From the NCBI GenBank assembly GCA_018262855.1, contig JADFDO010000001.1, positions 1-64,000 on the forward strand: a DNA stretch of 64,000 bases, written 5' to 3'. Below the pieces are notes generated by a model that was not told the origin of the DNA, ran no database searches, and saw only the letters and a program-made list of their open reading frames with translations. Made by a program: the position numbers and the translations under genes. Position 1 is the stretch's first letter; every line of letters starts with the position of its first letter. Source of the DNA: Methanolinea sp. GTDB lineage: Archaea; Halobacteriota; Methanomicrobia; Methanomicrobiales; Methanospirillaceae. Positions 54,876-62,356 of the stretch are shown piece by piece.

Positions 54876-55233
54876 TAAATCAGGTTTTTCTCATACAAAA
54901 AATTTTGAGTATAGTGACAATCTAGCCACCTACCTTTTTGTTAAACAGTGAATATAATCGCATTCCATTGAGTCAGGTTTCTATGTTGTTTTATGAATAT
55001 CAGATTGTAATTTTGTTTTCAAGGTTAATGTGAATAGAATTTGAATCGCCGCCGGGGCGCCCTTCGGGGGCGGCGAGGTCAATCGCAAATCAGATGTGGA
55101 ATCCAGGAATTGGACATTACTTGCCTGGATTTAAGTGAAGTGAATCACTATAATTTTTCACCGTGATTTGTTTGCGAGATTATGGATAAAAACACTTCTT
55201 TACCTAAAATAAATTTCATTTTTACAAATTTTC
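54876..55233. other. AT-rich intergenic region with a GC-rich hairpin
   Basis: About 360 bases of AT-rich sequence between the nuclease gene and the duplicated secreted protein. In its middle is an abrupt 29-base GC-rich hairpin (55047-55075). No protein gene was recognised. The combination of low-complexity AT sequence with one strong hairpin stands out from the surroundings. Confidence 0.5.
55047..55075. other. GC-rich hairpin in AT-rich DNA
   Basis: CGCCGCC pairs with GGCGGCG across a 15-base core that itself contains an alternative CGCCC/GGGCG stem around a TTCGG loop. It may be a structured RNA element, a terminator, or a repeat fragment. Without homologues the role is open. Confidence 0.45.
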
Positions 55234-55722
55234 TCAAATTGCAGTAAAAATAAGCCCTTGTTTTTCAACACAAACACACACACACGCTAGAACACGACCA
55301 TCATCTACTACTTCTCCGGAGTAGGGATCGAGATATAATATCGGCCCACAAGCATTAGAAACTGACACTACCGCCGTCCACACCCCATTAATTTCTATAC
55401 TGGCGGGTTTTACAGTCAATGGGCAACATGGATTCTCTAAACCATATGACTTTGCGATTTCAAGTGCCTCTTCATTACTGATTTTATCTTTGCTTATCCT
55501 TAAAGGAAAATTTGGGCGATTAAATTTGATTGAAGGAAACAGATTTGCGATATCAAGTGGTTCCTTATCACTGATTTTGTCTTTACTGAACCTTAAAGGA
55601 AAATCCGGGCGATTGGATTTGAATGAAGGAAACTGGAAGGCTGCCGATGCCGGGATCGCCAGAACCAGCATGAGGACAATGAAAGTGCTGAGTATTTTTA
55701 ATCCCGTATTCACAACTATCAA
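55234..55722 (-). CDS. Hypothetical secreted protein with internal duplication
   Basis: The 162-residue product has a signal peptide (about residues 8-28) and then two near-identical units: FPSFKSNRPDFPLRFSKDKISD... and FPSIKFNRPNFPLRISKDKISN..., matching a 93-base (31-codon) tandem duplication in the DNA (about 55451-55543 and 55544-55636). The rest has a PepSY-like end: WTAVVSVSNACGPILYLDPYSGEVVDDG. A short CA dinucleotide run encodes CVCVCV near the C-terminus. I do not recognise the family. Codon use is AT-rich relative to neighbours. Confidence 0.65.
   Translation of the reverse strand: MIVVNTGLKILSTFIVLMLVLAIPASAAFQFPSFKSNRPDFPLRFSKDKISDKEPLDIANLFPSIKFNRPNFPLRISKDKISNEEALEIAKSYGLENPCCPLTVKPASIEINGVWTAVVSVSNACGPILYLDPYSGEVVDDGRVLACVCVCVEKQGLIFTAI
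55451..55636 (-). repeat. 93-bp tandem duplication inside a secreted-protein gene
   Basis: Two units of 93 bases, beginning TTTGCGAT at 55451 and 55544 on the plus strand. Most bases match, and the reading frame is preserved. Confidence 0.75.
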
Positions 55723-55962
55723 CCTCCAATGCGACGTATCCAGGTCTGACCAGGCATAGGATATTCATCTACATATAATTATTGAACCTTTGAATTCGCT
55801 GATTGGGGGGGCAGTGCTCAAATCACCATATTGCCAGTGCTATCCCGTGGCGTCTAATTCAATCATCAGGCGGTATGGGGACCTCATCACTTGTCCTACA
55901 TACATCTCCCTGTAAAAAAATATCCGAAACGAAAAAGCCAATTTTTCACCACAATGGATCCT

Positions 55963-56946
55963 TCACAAAGGATCCTGCTCGCCAGGGGGTGAACCATCGC
56001 TCCTGTTTCCCGGCAGCCCGCAGGGACCGCTGCTTGGGACGATGGTAACCGAGCTCTTGGGGATTCTTGACTCGAGCGATGCCTTCATCCGGTCAATCGC
56101 GCCTTGGATCTCGCACATCCTGCGTTCTCCATCGAACTCAAGGAATATTTCGATATAGACGTTGCTCCCGCTTCTCCGGGACCGGACACCGTGAAATGCT
56201 TCGTACTCATCGAAGAATTCGGTGAGCTCCCTGAGTATTACGATCTGGAGTGACTCATCAAGGGTCCGATCGAGGAGATCCGGGAGCGAGGAGGAGATCA
56301 CCCGGTACCCGGTGAAGAAGAGGAACCCGACAATGATCATGGATGCAAAAGGATCGATATACACCGACCACCAGAAGTGGTGCAGCACGATCGAGAAGAT
56401 GAGCGCAAGAAGTACCGAGAGATCAGAGAATGCCTTGGTCCTAAAAAGCCTCCACTGTGATTCCATGATGGGGGAGTACTCCTTCCGGGCCAGGCGGTAA
56501 TTTTTCTGCCAGAGCCAGGTGTTCACCACGACACCGATGCTCATCATCACGAGAGCAAGCGCAACCCCGCTCAGCTGGAGCTCTTCGGGCTTGATGATGC
56601 GGGTAATCGCCGTATAAAAGACGAGTACCAGGGAGATCAGCATCACCGCACCGGTGATGATGCTTGTCAGGATCTCGAACTTTCCCATCCCATAATCGTA
56701 CGTCTCGCCGTGCCCGCGTGCGAGTTTCCGGATGGTGAGATACGCAAAGAACGTGGCAAGGAGCTCGTTTCCGCATTTCACCACGTCCGCAAACATGGTG
56801 ATGGAGCCGGCCAGGATGGCTGCGATGATATCGGGTATCCAGAGGAGGAAGTCGACGACTAAACTCGTGAATACAGTCTTCTCTTTCTTCGCGAGTGCTG
56901 CCGCATCCAGTGCGGGTCCCTCATCCGGTTCCGGGATATGGCTCAT
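55963..56946 (-). CDS. Cation diffusion facilitator family transporter, altered metal site
   Basis: The 327-residue protein has the CDF layout: six membrane helices, the RGHGETYDYGMGKFE loop, and a cytoplasmic C-terminal domain (about 240-327). The usual metal-site residues are changed: TM2 reads ADVVKCG (Asp54, with Cys58 where the second Asp is expected) and TM5 reads KAFSD (Lys171 in place of His, Asp175 kept). Zinc transport of the YiiP type is therefore doubtful; another cation or a non-transport role is possible. It ends close to a small AT-rich gap and stands alone. Confidence 0.85.
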   Translation of the reverse strand: MSHIPEPDEGPALDAAALAKKEKTVFTSLVVDFLLWIPDIIAAILAGSITMFADVVKCGNELLATFFAYLTIRKLARGHGETYDYGMGKFEILTSIITGAVMLISLVLVFYTAITRIIKPEELQLSGVALALVMMSIGVVVNTWLWQKNYRLARKEYSPIMESQWRLFRTKAFSDLSVLLALIFSIVLHHFWWSVYIDPFASMIIVGFLFFTGYRVISSSLPDLLDRTLDESLQIVILRELTEFFDEYEAFHGVRSRRSGSNVYIEIFLEFDGERRMCEIQGAIDRMKASLESRIPKSSVTIVPSSGPCGLPGNRSDGSPPGEQDPL

Positions 56947-57082
56947 CCAGTAATTTCCACTCTTCCACTAGATCCTGAAACTTCAAAATACCTGCAGATA
57001 TGAAAGCGGCGGCATTCCGACCCTCTCATCTCACTCCCCTGCCTCATTAGGAAGGATGGGGAAAGGTTGCCCGCTCCAGCTC

Positions 57083-57415
57083 TCACCATTGCAAGAGCGC
57101 GTCGTCAAGTGTTGGAGCGATCTTGAGGATCCTGTGAAACCCTGCAAGCTCGATTACATTCCGGACTACCTCAGAGAGCCCGCAGAGGATACACCGGCCA
57201 CCGCGTTTTTTCACGCTCTTTGCCATCGCAAGGAGAACCCGGAGACCGGCACTGTTGATGTACTGGAGATCTGTGAGATCAAGGATGAACTGCTGGTCGC
57301 TGCTCCCGAGTACCGTATCGATATCATGGCCGAATTTCTCGGCAGTAGCACCATCGATCCTGCCATTGATATGGACGATCTGCACTCCCTGCACCTTTTC
57401 ACAACGAAGTTCCAT
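57083..57415 (-). CDS. STAS domain protein (anti-anti-sigma-like)
   Basis: From the ATG at 57415 (GGAG upstream) the 110-residue product is a single STAS domain: VQIVHINGRIDG, QFILDLTDLQYINSAGLRVLLAMAKSVKKRGG, and VRNVIELAGF. The phospho-acceptor region reads NSAG: the serine phospho-site is kept but the preceding aspartate is asparagine. Bacterial STAS proteins of this type are switched by a kinase and a SpoIIE phosphatase. A SpoIIE phosphatase is encoded at 45075. Confidence 0.85.
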   Translation of the reverse strand: MELRCEKVQGVQIVHINGRIDGATAEKFGHDIDTVLGSSDQQFILDLTDLQYINSAGLRVLLAMAKSVKKRGGRCILCGLSEVVRNVIELAGFHRILKIAPTLDDALLQW

Positions 57416-57651
57416 ATCTCCGATTCCCGGCAGAATACCCACCGTATTTCGTTGTCCGTTTGCACCCCTAAAACGATAAATATTGGTCTTTGGGACCGGG
57501 CCTGTCAGCAGACACTCATCAGAGTCTCCGGGTGTCACGTTTCACGGCACGCGGCATGTTGCATGTGAGGCAGGGGGGCTGCACACCACCCCTGAAACAG
57601 GGGCGGTCACGCCTCAGGTTCCTTCTCGATGATCCTGGCGGGCGTATCCCC

Positions 57652-57711
57652 TTCATCGCATCGATTCCTCTGCCCTGTCCACCGCGAAGATGATCTCCTC
57701 CCACACCTTTT
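57652..57711 (-). repeat. Duplicate of the polB2 3' end (downstream copy)
   Basis: This 60-base segment matches 57787-57846, the end of the PolB2-type gene, with about three differences. On the minus strand it would read [17 protein letters not shown]-like sequence followed by a stop. It is a leftover from a duplication of the gene tail. Confidence 0.75.
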
Positions 57712-57742
57712 CCCGAGCGAGGGCTCCGCCCCTCGACCCTGG

Positions 57743-57760
57743 GGCGACCTCCCGGTCGCC
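57743..57760 (-). terminator. Hairpin downstream of the PolB2 operon
   Basis: GGCGACC-TCCC-GGTCGCC forms a perfect 7-bp stem hairpin starting about 28 bases after the polB2 stop codon. It is a reasonable transcript end, although typical archaeal terminators need only T-tracts. Confidence 0.4.
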
Positions 57761-57787
57761 TCCCTCTCTCTTGACTCCAGTCCCTTT

Positions 57788-59755
57788 TCATCGCATCGAC
57801 TCCTCTGCCCTGTCCACCGCGAAGATGATCTCCTCCCACGCCTTCTTGAGAATCTTTATGTAGTACCCGACATCGAAACGGGCAGCCTTCCAGTCGAGAT
57901 CGACTGCCCAGGAACGTGAATCGGTGACCACGTAACTCACCTCCATCCCCGGAGAGAGGGCAATTCCCTCTTCCCTGCAGGCCTCCACCGCCGAGGCCTC
58001 GGGGCACGCGTGACGGTAACGGAGAGTGCTGATCTGCCGGCTGACCGTCATCTCGCCTGGGCTGGCGCCGGGGAGTGCTTCCAGGGCCTGATGGTAATGG
58101 TCCCGAAGGGTATCACGGAGGGCCGCAATCTCCTGAAGGGTGCTGGCCCCCCTGAGGATATCCAGCAACTCCTGCTGCACATTCCGGACATAGGCAGGGG
58201 TGTCGCCGCGTCGGGCGGCGATCCCGCGAACCTTCAGGTTCCCGTCAGAGAGCCGCCCGTAGTAGCGGTTGTAAGCCCCCGTCCCGTCAGCCATCGGGAG
58301 GAAGACCAGCCAGTCGTACACGTCCACGACTGTATGGAGGCGGGTCTCCTTCTCCACCCTCTCCTTCAGGGCAGACACGGGACTCCCCTGTACCCAGAGG
58401 CAGTCCACGATGCCATGCAGGACGATAAAACCCATCCCCTCTGCGATGTCCCGCGTGCGGAGAAGGACTTCGCGTGCGCTTCCGGTGATCGCCTCGTGCA
58501 CCTCGATCCTCCCGAACTTGGCGTTCCGGTACCCGGTATACCCGAAGCACGTGACCAGCATCCACTTGAGGATCGAGTCCATGCCGGCATACCCGGGATC
58601 ATGGGCCTTCTTCCGCTTGGTCTCCATGCGAAGGGTGATCAGAGGGGCAAGAACCCCGGGGAGGAACCCCGCCTCACCTGGGCGATCCAGGGTCTCCGGG
58701 GAGAGGTTATCCCTTACAATGAGGGATGGGTACAGAGAAGTGAAATCGATCTCGTGCACCGCTGCATGGATCCCTGGCAGCGGCTGGAACATCATTCCCC
58801 CGCGGTCTGCAGCCTTCAGGGATGTAAACCTTCGGACCGCCTCGGGATCGCTCTTCCGCCAGGGAACCGCAATGCCCTGGCGCAATGCCTCGTAGACTTC
58901 GTATGACGAGATGAGGGTCCCTGAAGTGAACCTGGAGGTAAGGTTCGGGGGAAGGCCCGAAAGCCTGGCGCCAAGCAGGATCCCAGATAACCCGCTCTCC
59001 CTGAAATGGAAGCTCTGCCGGGTATCCACGAGCAGTCTGCCGTCAGGGATCAACGCCCCCACCCGGTACTCGGTCCTTCCATAGCTCCAGTATGACTTCG
59101 CCGAGAGGCGCCGGAACCTCCCGGTCCGGGAGAGACCAGTATCAAGCCCGTAGCCGTGGGCCGCTCCTACCAGCCGGGGCACCCACACATCAGCCTGGGA
59201 GAAGAGGATCACATCGGGATTGACTGATGCTACCAGCCCTCCAAGATCGGATAGGATGGTGTACTCGCTCCCGGCGAGAGTTTCCCGTCTCCCGTCAACC
59301 ACGAGCGAGAGAGAAGTGACAGGCCCTGGGGAGAACGGGTTGTCCTCAACTGCGATCTCCATTGCCCGGAGATCGTAGACGATGTCGGGTGAAAACCGCG
59401 ACTCCCCATCTCCGCCGCAGGGGACAATCCCCATTTCTGCCATCCAGCACTGGTCCGGTCTGAGATCGGCATTAAAGATCTGTGCCTCGTAGTGCGTCTG
59501 CTTCTCCACGAGGGCCGCCACTTCCCTGCCGGCATGCACCCGGTATCCCTCGACGGTCCCGTACACCGTGCGGATGGGCGACTCCTCCACCTGAAATAGG
59601 CTCTCCAGGCCCTCCAGGAGATCTCCGAAGGCATGGCGATCGGGGAGATGTACGAGGAATGACGGCGGAGCAGGGACGGTACGATGCGCCCCGTCCTTTC
59701 CCCTCTCCCATATCTCAACCTGGCCGTTGCGGGTGCAGGTGTCAAGGATCCACAT
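57788..59755 (-). CDS. PolB2-type B-family DNA polymerase with inactivated motifs
   Basis: The 655-residue protein aligns by eye with archaeal family B polymerases. Polymerase motif A is intact: [13 protein letters not shown]. Motif B is altered: [10 protein letters not shown] instead of KxxxNSxYG. Motif C is altered: HGIVDCLW instead of YGDTDS, so one of the two catalytic aspartates is lost. The exonuclease I site (expected DIE) reads DLR. This combination describes the PolB2 group, regarded as inactivated or unusual, with reports of lesion-bypass roles in some archaea. It is the last gene of a three-gene operon. Confidence 0.85.
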   Translation of the reverse strand: MWILDTCTRNGQVEIWERGKDGAHRTVPAPPSFLVHLPDRHAFGDLLEGLESLFQVEESPIRTVYGTVEGYRVHAGREVAALVEKQTHYEAQIFNADLRPDQCWMAEMGIVPCGGDGESRFSPDIVYDLRAMEIAVEDNPFSPGPVTSLSLVVDGRRETLAGSEYTILSDLGGLVASVNPDVILFSQADVWVPRLVGAAHGYGLDTGLSRTGRFRRLSAKSYWSYGRTEYRVGALIPDGRLLVDTRQSFHFRESGLSGILLGARLSGLPPNLTSRFTSGTLISSYEVYEALRQGIAVPWRKSDPEAVRRFTSLKAADRGGMMFQPLPGIHAAVHEIDFTSLYPSLIVRDNLSPETLDRPGEAGFLPGVLAPLITLRMETKRKKAHDPGYAGMDSILKWMLVTCFGYTGYRNAKFGRIEVHEAITGSAREVLLRTRDIAEGMGFIVLHGIVDCLWVQGSPVSALKERVEKETRLHTVVDVYDWLVFLPMADGTGAYNRYYGRLSDGNLKVRGIAARRGDTPAYVRNVQQELLDILRGASTLQEIAALRDTLRDHYHQALEALPGASPGEMTVSRQISTLRYRHACPEASAVEACREEGIALSPGMEVSYVVTDSRSWAVDLDWKAARFDVGYYIKILKKAWEEIIFAVDRAEESMR

Positions 59756-59984
59756 GCAGGGTATCCTCCCGGCCAGCTTTTGCCAACTCGATCACGACCG
59801 AGAAGAATGCGGCTTCGAGAGGATCGTCAAAGGCGTAGAAGCATTCGCTTGCGTGCCTCTTGGCCATCTCCACGACGCACTGTGCGCACTCGCGGTCCTC
59901 TCCGGGAAGGGTACGGGCGGCCCGCTCCCATCGTTCGGTGAGGATCCTGACCCCCATGCGGACGCTCATGAAACTCCGCCCCAT
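59742..59984 (-). CDS. Small conserved-looking protein in the PolB2 operon
   Basis: The 80-residue product reads as one helical domain with a CAQC pair and a C-terminal FFSVVIELAKAG helix. It overlaps the polymerase start by 14 bases and follows the RecA-like gene by one base (TGA-G-ATG), so it is almost certainly co-transcribed with both. I do not recognise the family. A small accessory subunit of the PolB2 module is a natural guess. Confidence 0.65.
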   Translation of the reverse strand: MGRSFMSVRMGVRILTERWERAARTLPGEDRECAQCVVEMAKRHASECFYAFDDPLEAAFFSVVIELAKAGREDTLHVDP

Positions 59985-59985
59985 C

Positions 59986-60516
59986 TCACATCCCCCCGAG
60001 GGTCTGCTGGCCCCGCGGGAGCCCTCCGGGGTAACGCTCCTTCCCCCTCACCCTGGCACGGGGTGCAGGCAGGCGTGCTGCGGGACTGGCAACGTAGAAG
60101 ACACGGTCTGCAAGCCGTGCCATATCGTTGAAGGATGGATCCGGGGACTCCGCATACAGCACCACGAGGGCACTCTGTCCCAGTTGCCGGAGGCTCTCCC
60201 CCACCTGCGAAGCCATATCTTCCCCGGCCCCCTCGTAGAGCGAGGGGTCGTGCTCTACGAAGACAATTGTATGGTAGGACTCCCGCAGAATCTGCAGGAA
60301 CTGGAACGCGGTGAACGCCCTCCTGACCTCGATGCTGACCGACCTGCGGTTGATCCCCGGGAGCACCCGTGAATAGTTCCCGCTCACAAAGAGGAAGAGG
60401 AACCGCCTGAGCACGGGGTTGTCGTTCAACCCCGCCAGCACCACCTCTTCAGGGGCCACAACAGCCGAGAAGGTTCCGCTCCGCAGTGTCACGGATGGGT
60501 GGAGGTCGAACTCCAT
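59986..60516 (-). CDS. RecA-like protein without a visible P-loop (PolB2 operon)
   Basis: From 60516 the product is 176 residues. The strand LQILRESYHTIVFVEHD and the following QLGQSALVVLYAE segment resemble the Walker B part of RecA/RadA-type ATPases, but no GxxxxGK(T/S) P-loop is present and the N-terminal strands are shortened. The protein is therefore probably a non-hydrolysing RecA-fold partner. It heads the operon containing the 80-residue gene and the inactivated polymerase. Identification of the RecA-fold is inference from pattern only. Confidence 0.55.
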   Translation of the reverse strand: MEFDLHPSVTLRSGTFSAVVAPEEVVLAGLNDNPVLRRFLFLFVSGNYSRVLPGINRRSVSIEVRRAFTAFQFLQILRESYHTIVFVEHDPSLYEGAGEDMASQVGESLRQLGQSALVVLYAESPDPSFNDMARLADRVFYVASPAARLPAPRARVRGKERYPGGLPRGQQTLGGM

Positions 60517-60791
60517 GCCTGCTACACTGGCATCCGGACTTGCATAATGGTGGGGAGCATGCGGAGCGAAAGTGGATGCTGGGGGTCCAGGGTCGAGGTT
60601 ATGTTGCCCTGCAGTGCAGAGAGGACCTGCCAATTTGAATCACGACCAGGCCCTGGATAATGGATAAATCATTCCTGAAACCGGTTTCCTGTGATGCAGT
60701 CATTATGACCGGGTGCAATGCAGATCCATCCCTCTTTCCAAGAAGGGGATCAAGGTGATGCATCAAACCCGGACTTGCAGAAAAAAAAGGG

Positions 60792-61616
60792 TCAGTCCCT
60801 TCGGTGAAGGGCCAGGCCGATGGCTGCCAGCAGCCCAGCACCGGGAATCCAAACTGGAAGAGGGGCTCTTGTCCTGGTGGTGGCTGGAACTGTGGCAGGC
60901 AGGGTAGTCTTTTCCTGTACCGGGGTTCCTGCCGGTTGCCGGGTGGCAGTGGTTACAGGAGGAGACCCGGTAAGATTTCCCTGAATAGCCGTGATTTTTG
61001 ACTCGGCCAGGGCATTCCCTGGTTCAAGTGCGAGTGCTTGCTGGTATGCAGCAAGAGCTCCCTGGGAATCTCCTGATGCTGCGATGGCATCTCCCTTCTC
61101 TACCCATACGCCTGGATACGCGGTCGGCTGCAGGGAAAGTGCCTTCTCAAAGAGAGGGATTGCCTGGGTGTAGTCCCCCTTGGCCGAGTAAGCGAGTGCT
61201 TTGCCGTGGTAGATGAGGTATCCGTACTCGGGGTAGATCTTCAAGGCTGTGTCATATGCAGCAATTGCTTCATCGTGACGGCCGAGCTCATAGAGTGCAA
61301 GACCCCGCCCGTACTGTGCTTTTGCATAGTTGGGGTTGAGGGCGATTGCCTGATCGAAGGCAGCAAGAGCTTCTTCGAACCGGTTGAGCTCATAGAGGGC
61401 AAGCCCCTTTCCACACCAGGCAGTTGCTGCCTTAGGTTCAAGGGCTATGGCCTGATCGTATTGAGCAATAGCTTCCTCATACTTCCCTTGGTCAGTGAGT
61501 TCGTCACCCTTCATCCAGTAGTCTCCAGCGCTGAGTGAGGAAACAGGTGCTGTAAGCAGGAGTAGAAGGGCAAAAATAAGAATAAGAGTCTGAGAGTGTT
61601 GTCGTGTCAGGTGCAT
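60792..61616 (-). CDS. TPR surface protein with C-terminal anchor
   Basis: The 274-residue protein has a signal peptide (about 8-30) and five or six TPR repeats (GKYEEAIAQYDQAIALEP, NRFEEALAAFDQAIALNP, GRHDEAIAAYDTALKIYP, ...). Then comes a Thr/Pro-rich linker, and a final PVWIPGAGLLAAIGLALHRRD segment: a PxxW/PG turn, one membrane helix and a basic end, resembling archaeal C-terminal sorting or anchoring signals. TPRs mediate protein binding at the cell surface. It stands alone. Confidence 0.85.
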   Translation of the reverse strand: MHLTRQHSQTLILIFALLLLLTAPVSSLSAGDYWMKGDELTDQGKYEEAIAQYDQAIALEPKAATAWCGKGLALYELNRFEEALAAFDQAIALNPNYAKAQYGRGLALYELGRHDEAIAAYDTALKIYPEYGYLIYHGKALAYSAKGDYTQAIPLFEKALSLQPTAYPGVWVEKGDAIAASGDSQGALAAYQQALALEPGNALAESKITAIQGNLTGSPPVTTATRQPAGTPVQEKTTLPATVPATTRTRAPLPVWIPGAGLLAAIGLALHRRD

Positions 61617-61822
61617 TGAGGTATCTCCTATAAAACTATCTGTGAATCAGAATCTCTACGGTTTGAGATAAATTTTATGTATTCCGTGTGTGCGGAGTGA
61701 ATGCGAGTTATTTGATACAGGAGAAACTGTGTGGGTATTTGCAGCAAGGTAGTATTTCACCAATTCTCTGCAATGTGATAAACCGGTGGTTTGAACACAT
61801 ACTACCATCATTGAATAAAGAG

Positions 61823-61993
61823 ATGGATCGCTTCAGATGCTCACAATGCGGTAAGGAATTCTATATCAAGACAGGCTGCTCATGCTGTGCACCTCAACCT
61901 GCTGCCAAACATACCTGCCCTGAATGTGGAGGGGTGCTCCACTGCATGTCAGCGCCGTATTTCGTATCCCATGACCGGTGGGAGATCGATTAG
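61823..61993 (+). CDS. Small zinc-ribbon protein
   Basis: From the ATG at 61823 the product is about 57 residues and almost entirely cysteine-ribbon: CSQCGKEFYIKTGCSCC and CPECGGVLHC. Archaea have many such stand-alone zinc ribbons. An open frame reaches back to a GTG at 61688, which would add 45 residues without cysteines; I prefer the shorter start. Confidence 0.55.
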   Translation: MDRFRCSQCGKEFYIKTGCSCCAPQPAAKHTCPECGGVLHCMSAPYFVSHDRWEID

Positions 61994-62356
61994 GAAGATT
62001 TCCCTTTACCAAGACCCCCCCTGCTGACAGCGCTCGCAGGTTGCGGGGCACTTCTGTTATTCTAAATGTTTGCGTTTATTTCAAGGTTCTGCCAGGATGA
62101 ATTGTTCTTTCTTACTGTCAGTATATCCAGGTAGTGTCAGATCCCGATAATCGGAATGGGTGCATTGAATAGAATTTTTTTAGCAAAAACTATTTACATA
62201 ATGTATTGTAAACTTAACAATATATATGGTTCTGGAAACATCCAGGTCATGGGATTTGAAGCGACGGGTTGATCCTGAAGAGACAGGTTCACCGGCACTT
62301 TATGCCCATCCGGGAAGCTGCCTGAACATATACCAAATAAGGAGGTAAATTCCACG
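61994..62356. other. Intergenic leader of the beta-helix gene
   Basis: About 360 bases. A TATA-like ACAATATATATGG near 62216 would start a transcript about 110 bases before the ATG at 62357. The leader contains three consecutive small hairpins (CTGG/CCAG at 62232-62245, CCTG/CAGG at 62274-62287, GGCA/TGCC at 62294-62306) and ends with AAGGAGGTAAAT. This could be a structured 5' leader; it matches no riboswitch I know. Confidence 0.45.

Noticed and set aside
57519-58007. A 162-codon frame over the 3' end of polB2
   Set aside because: It is Gly/Arg-rich, repeats the duplicated segment and lies in another frame of the polymerase gene, so it is a shadow.
60840-61616. CRISPR-like or other repeated array in the TPR gene
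   Set aside because: The periodicity is protein-level TPR repeats with divergent codons, not direct DNA repeats with spacers.
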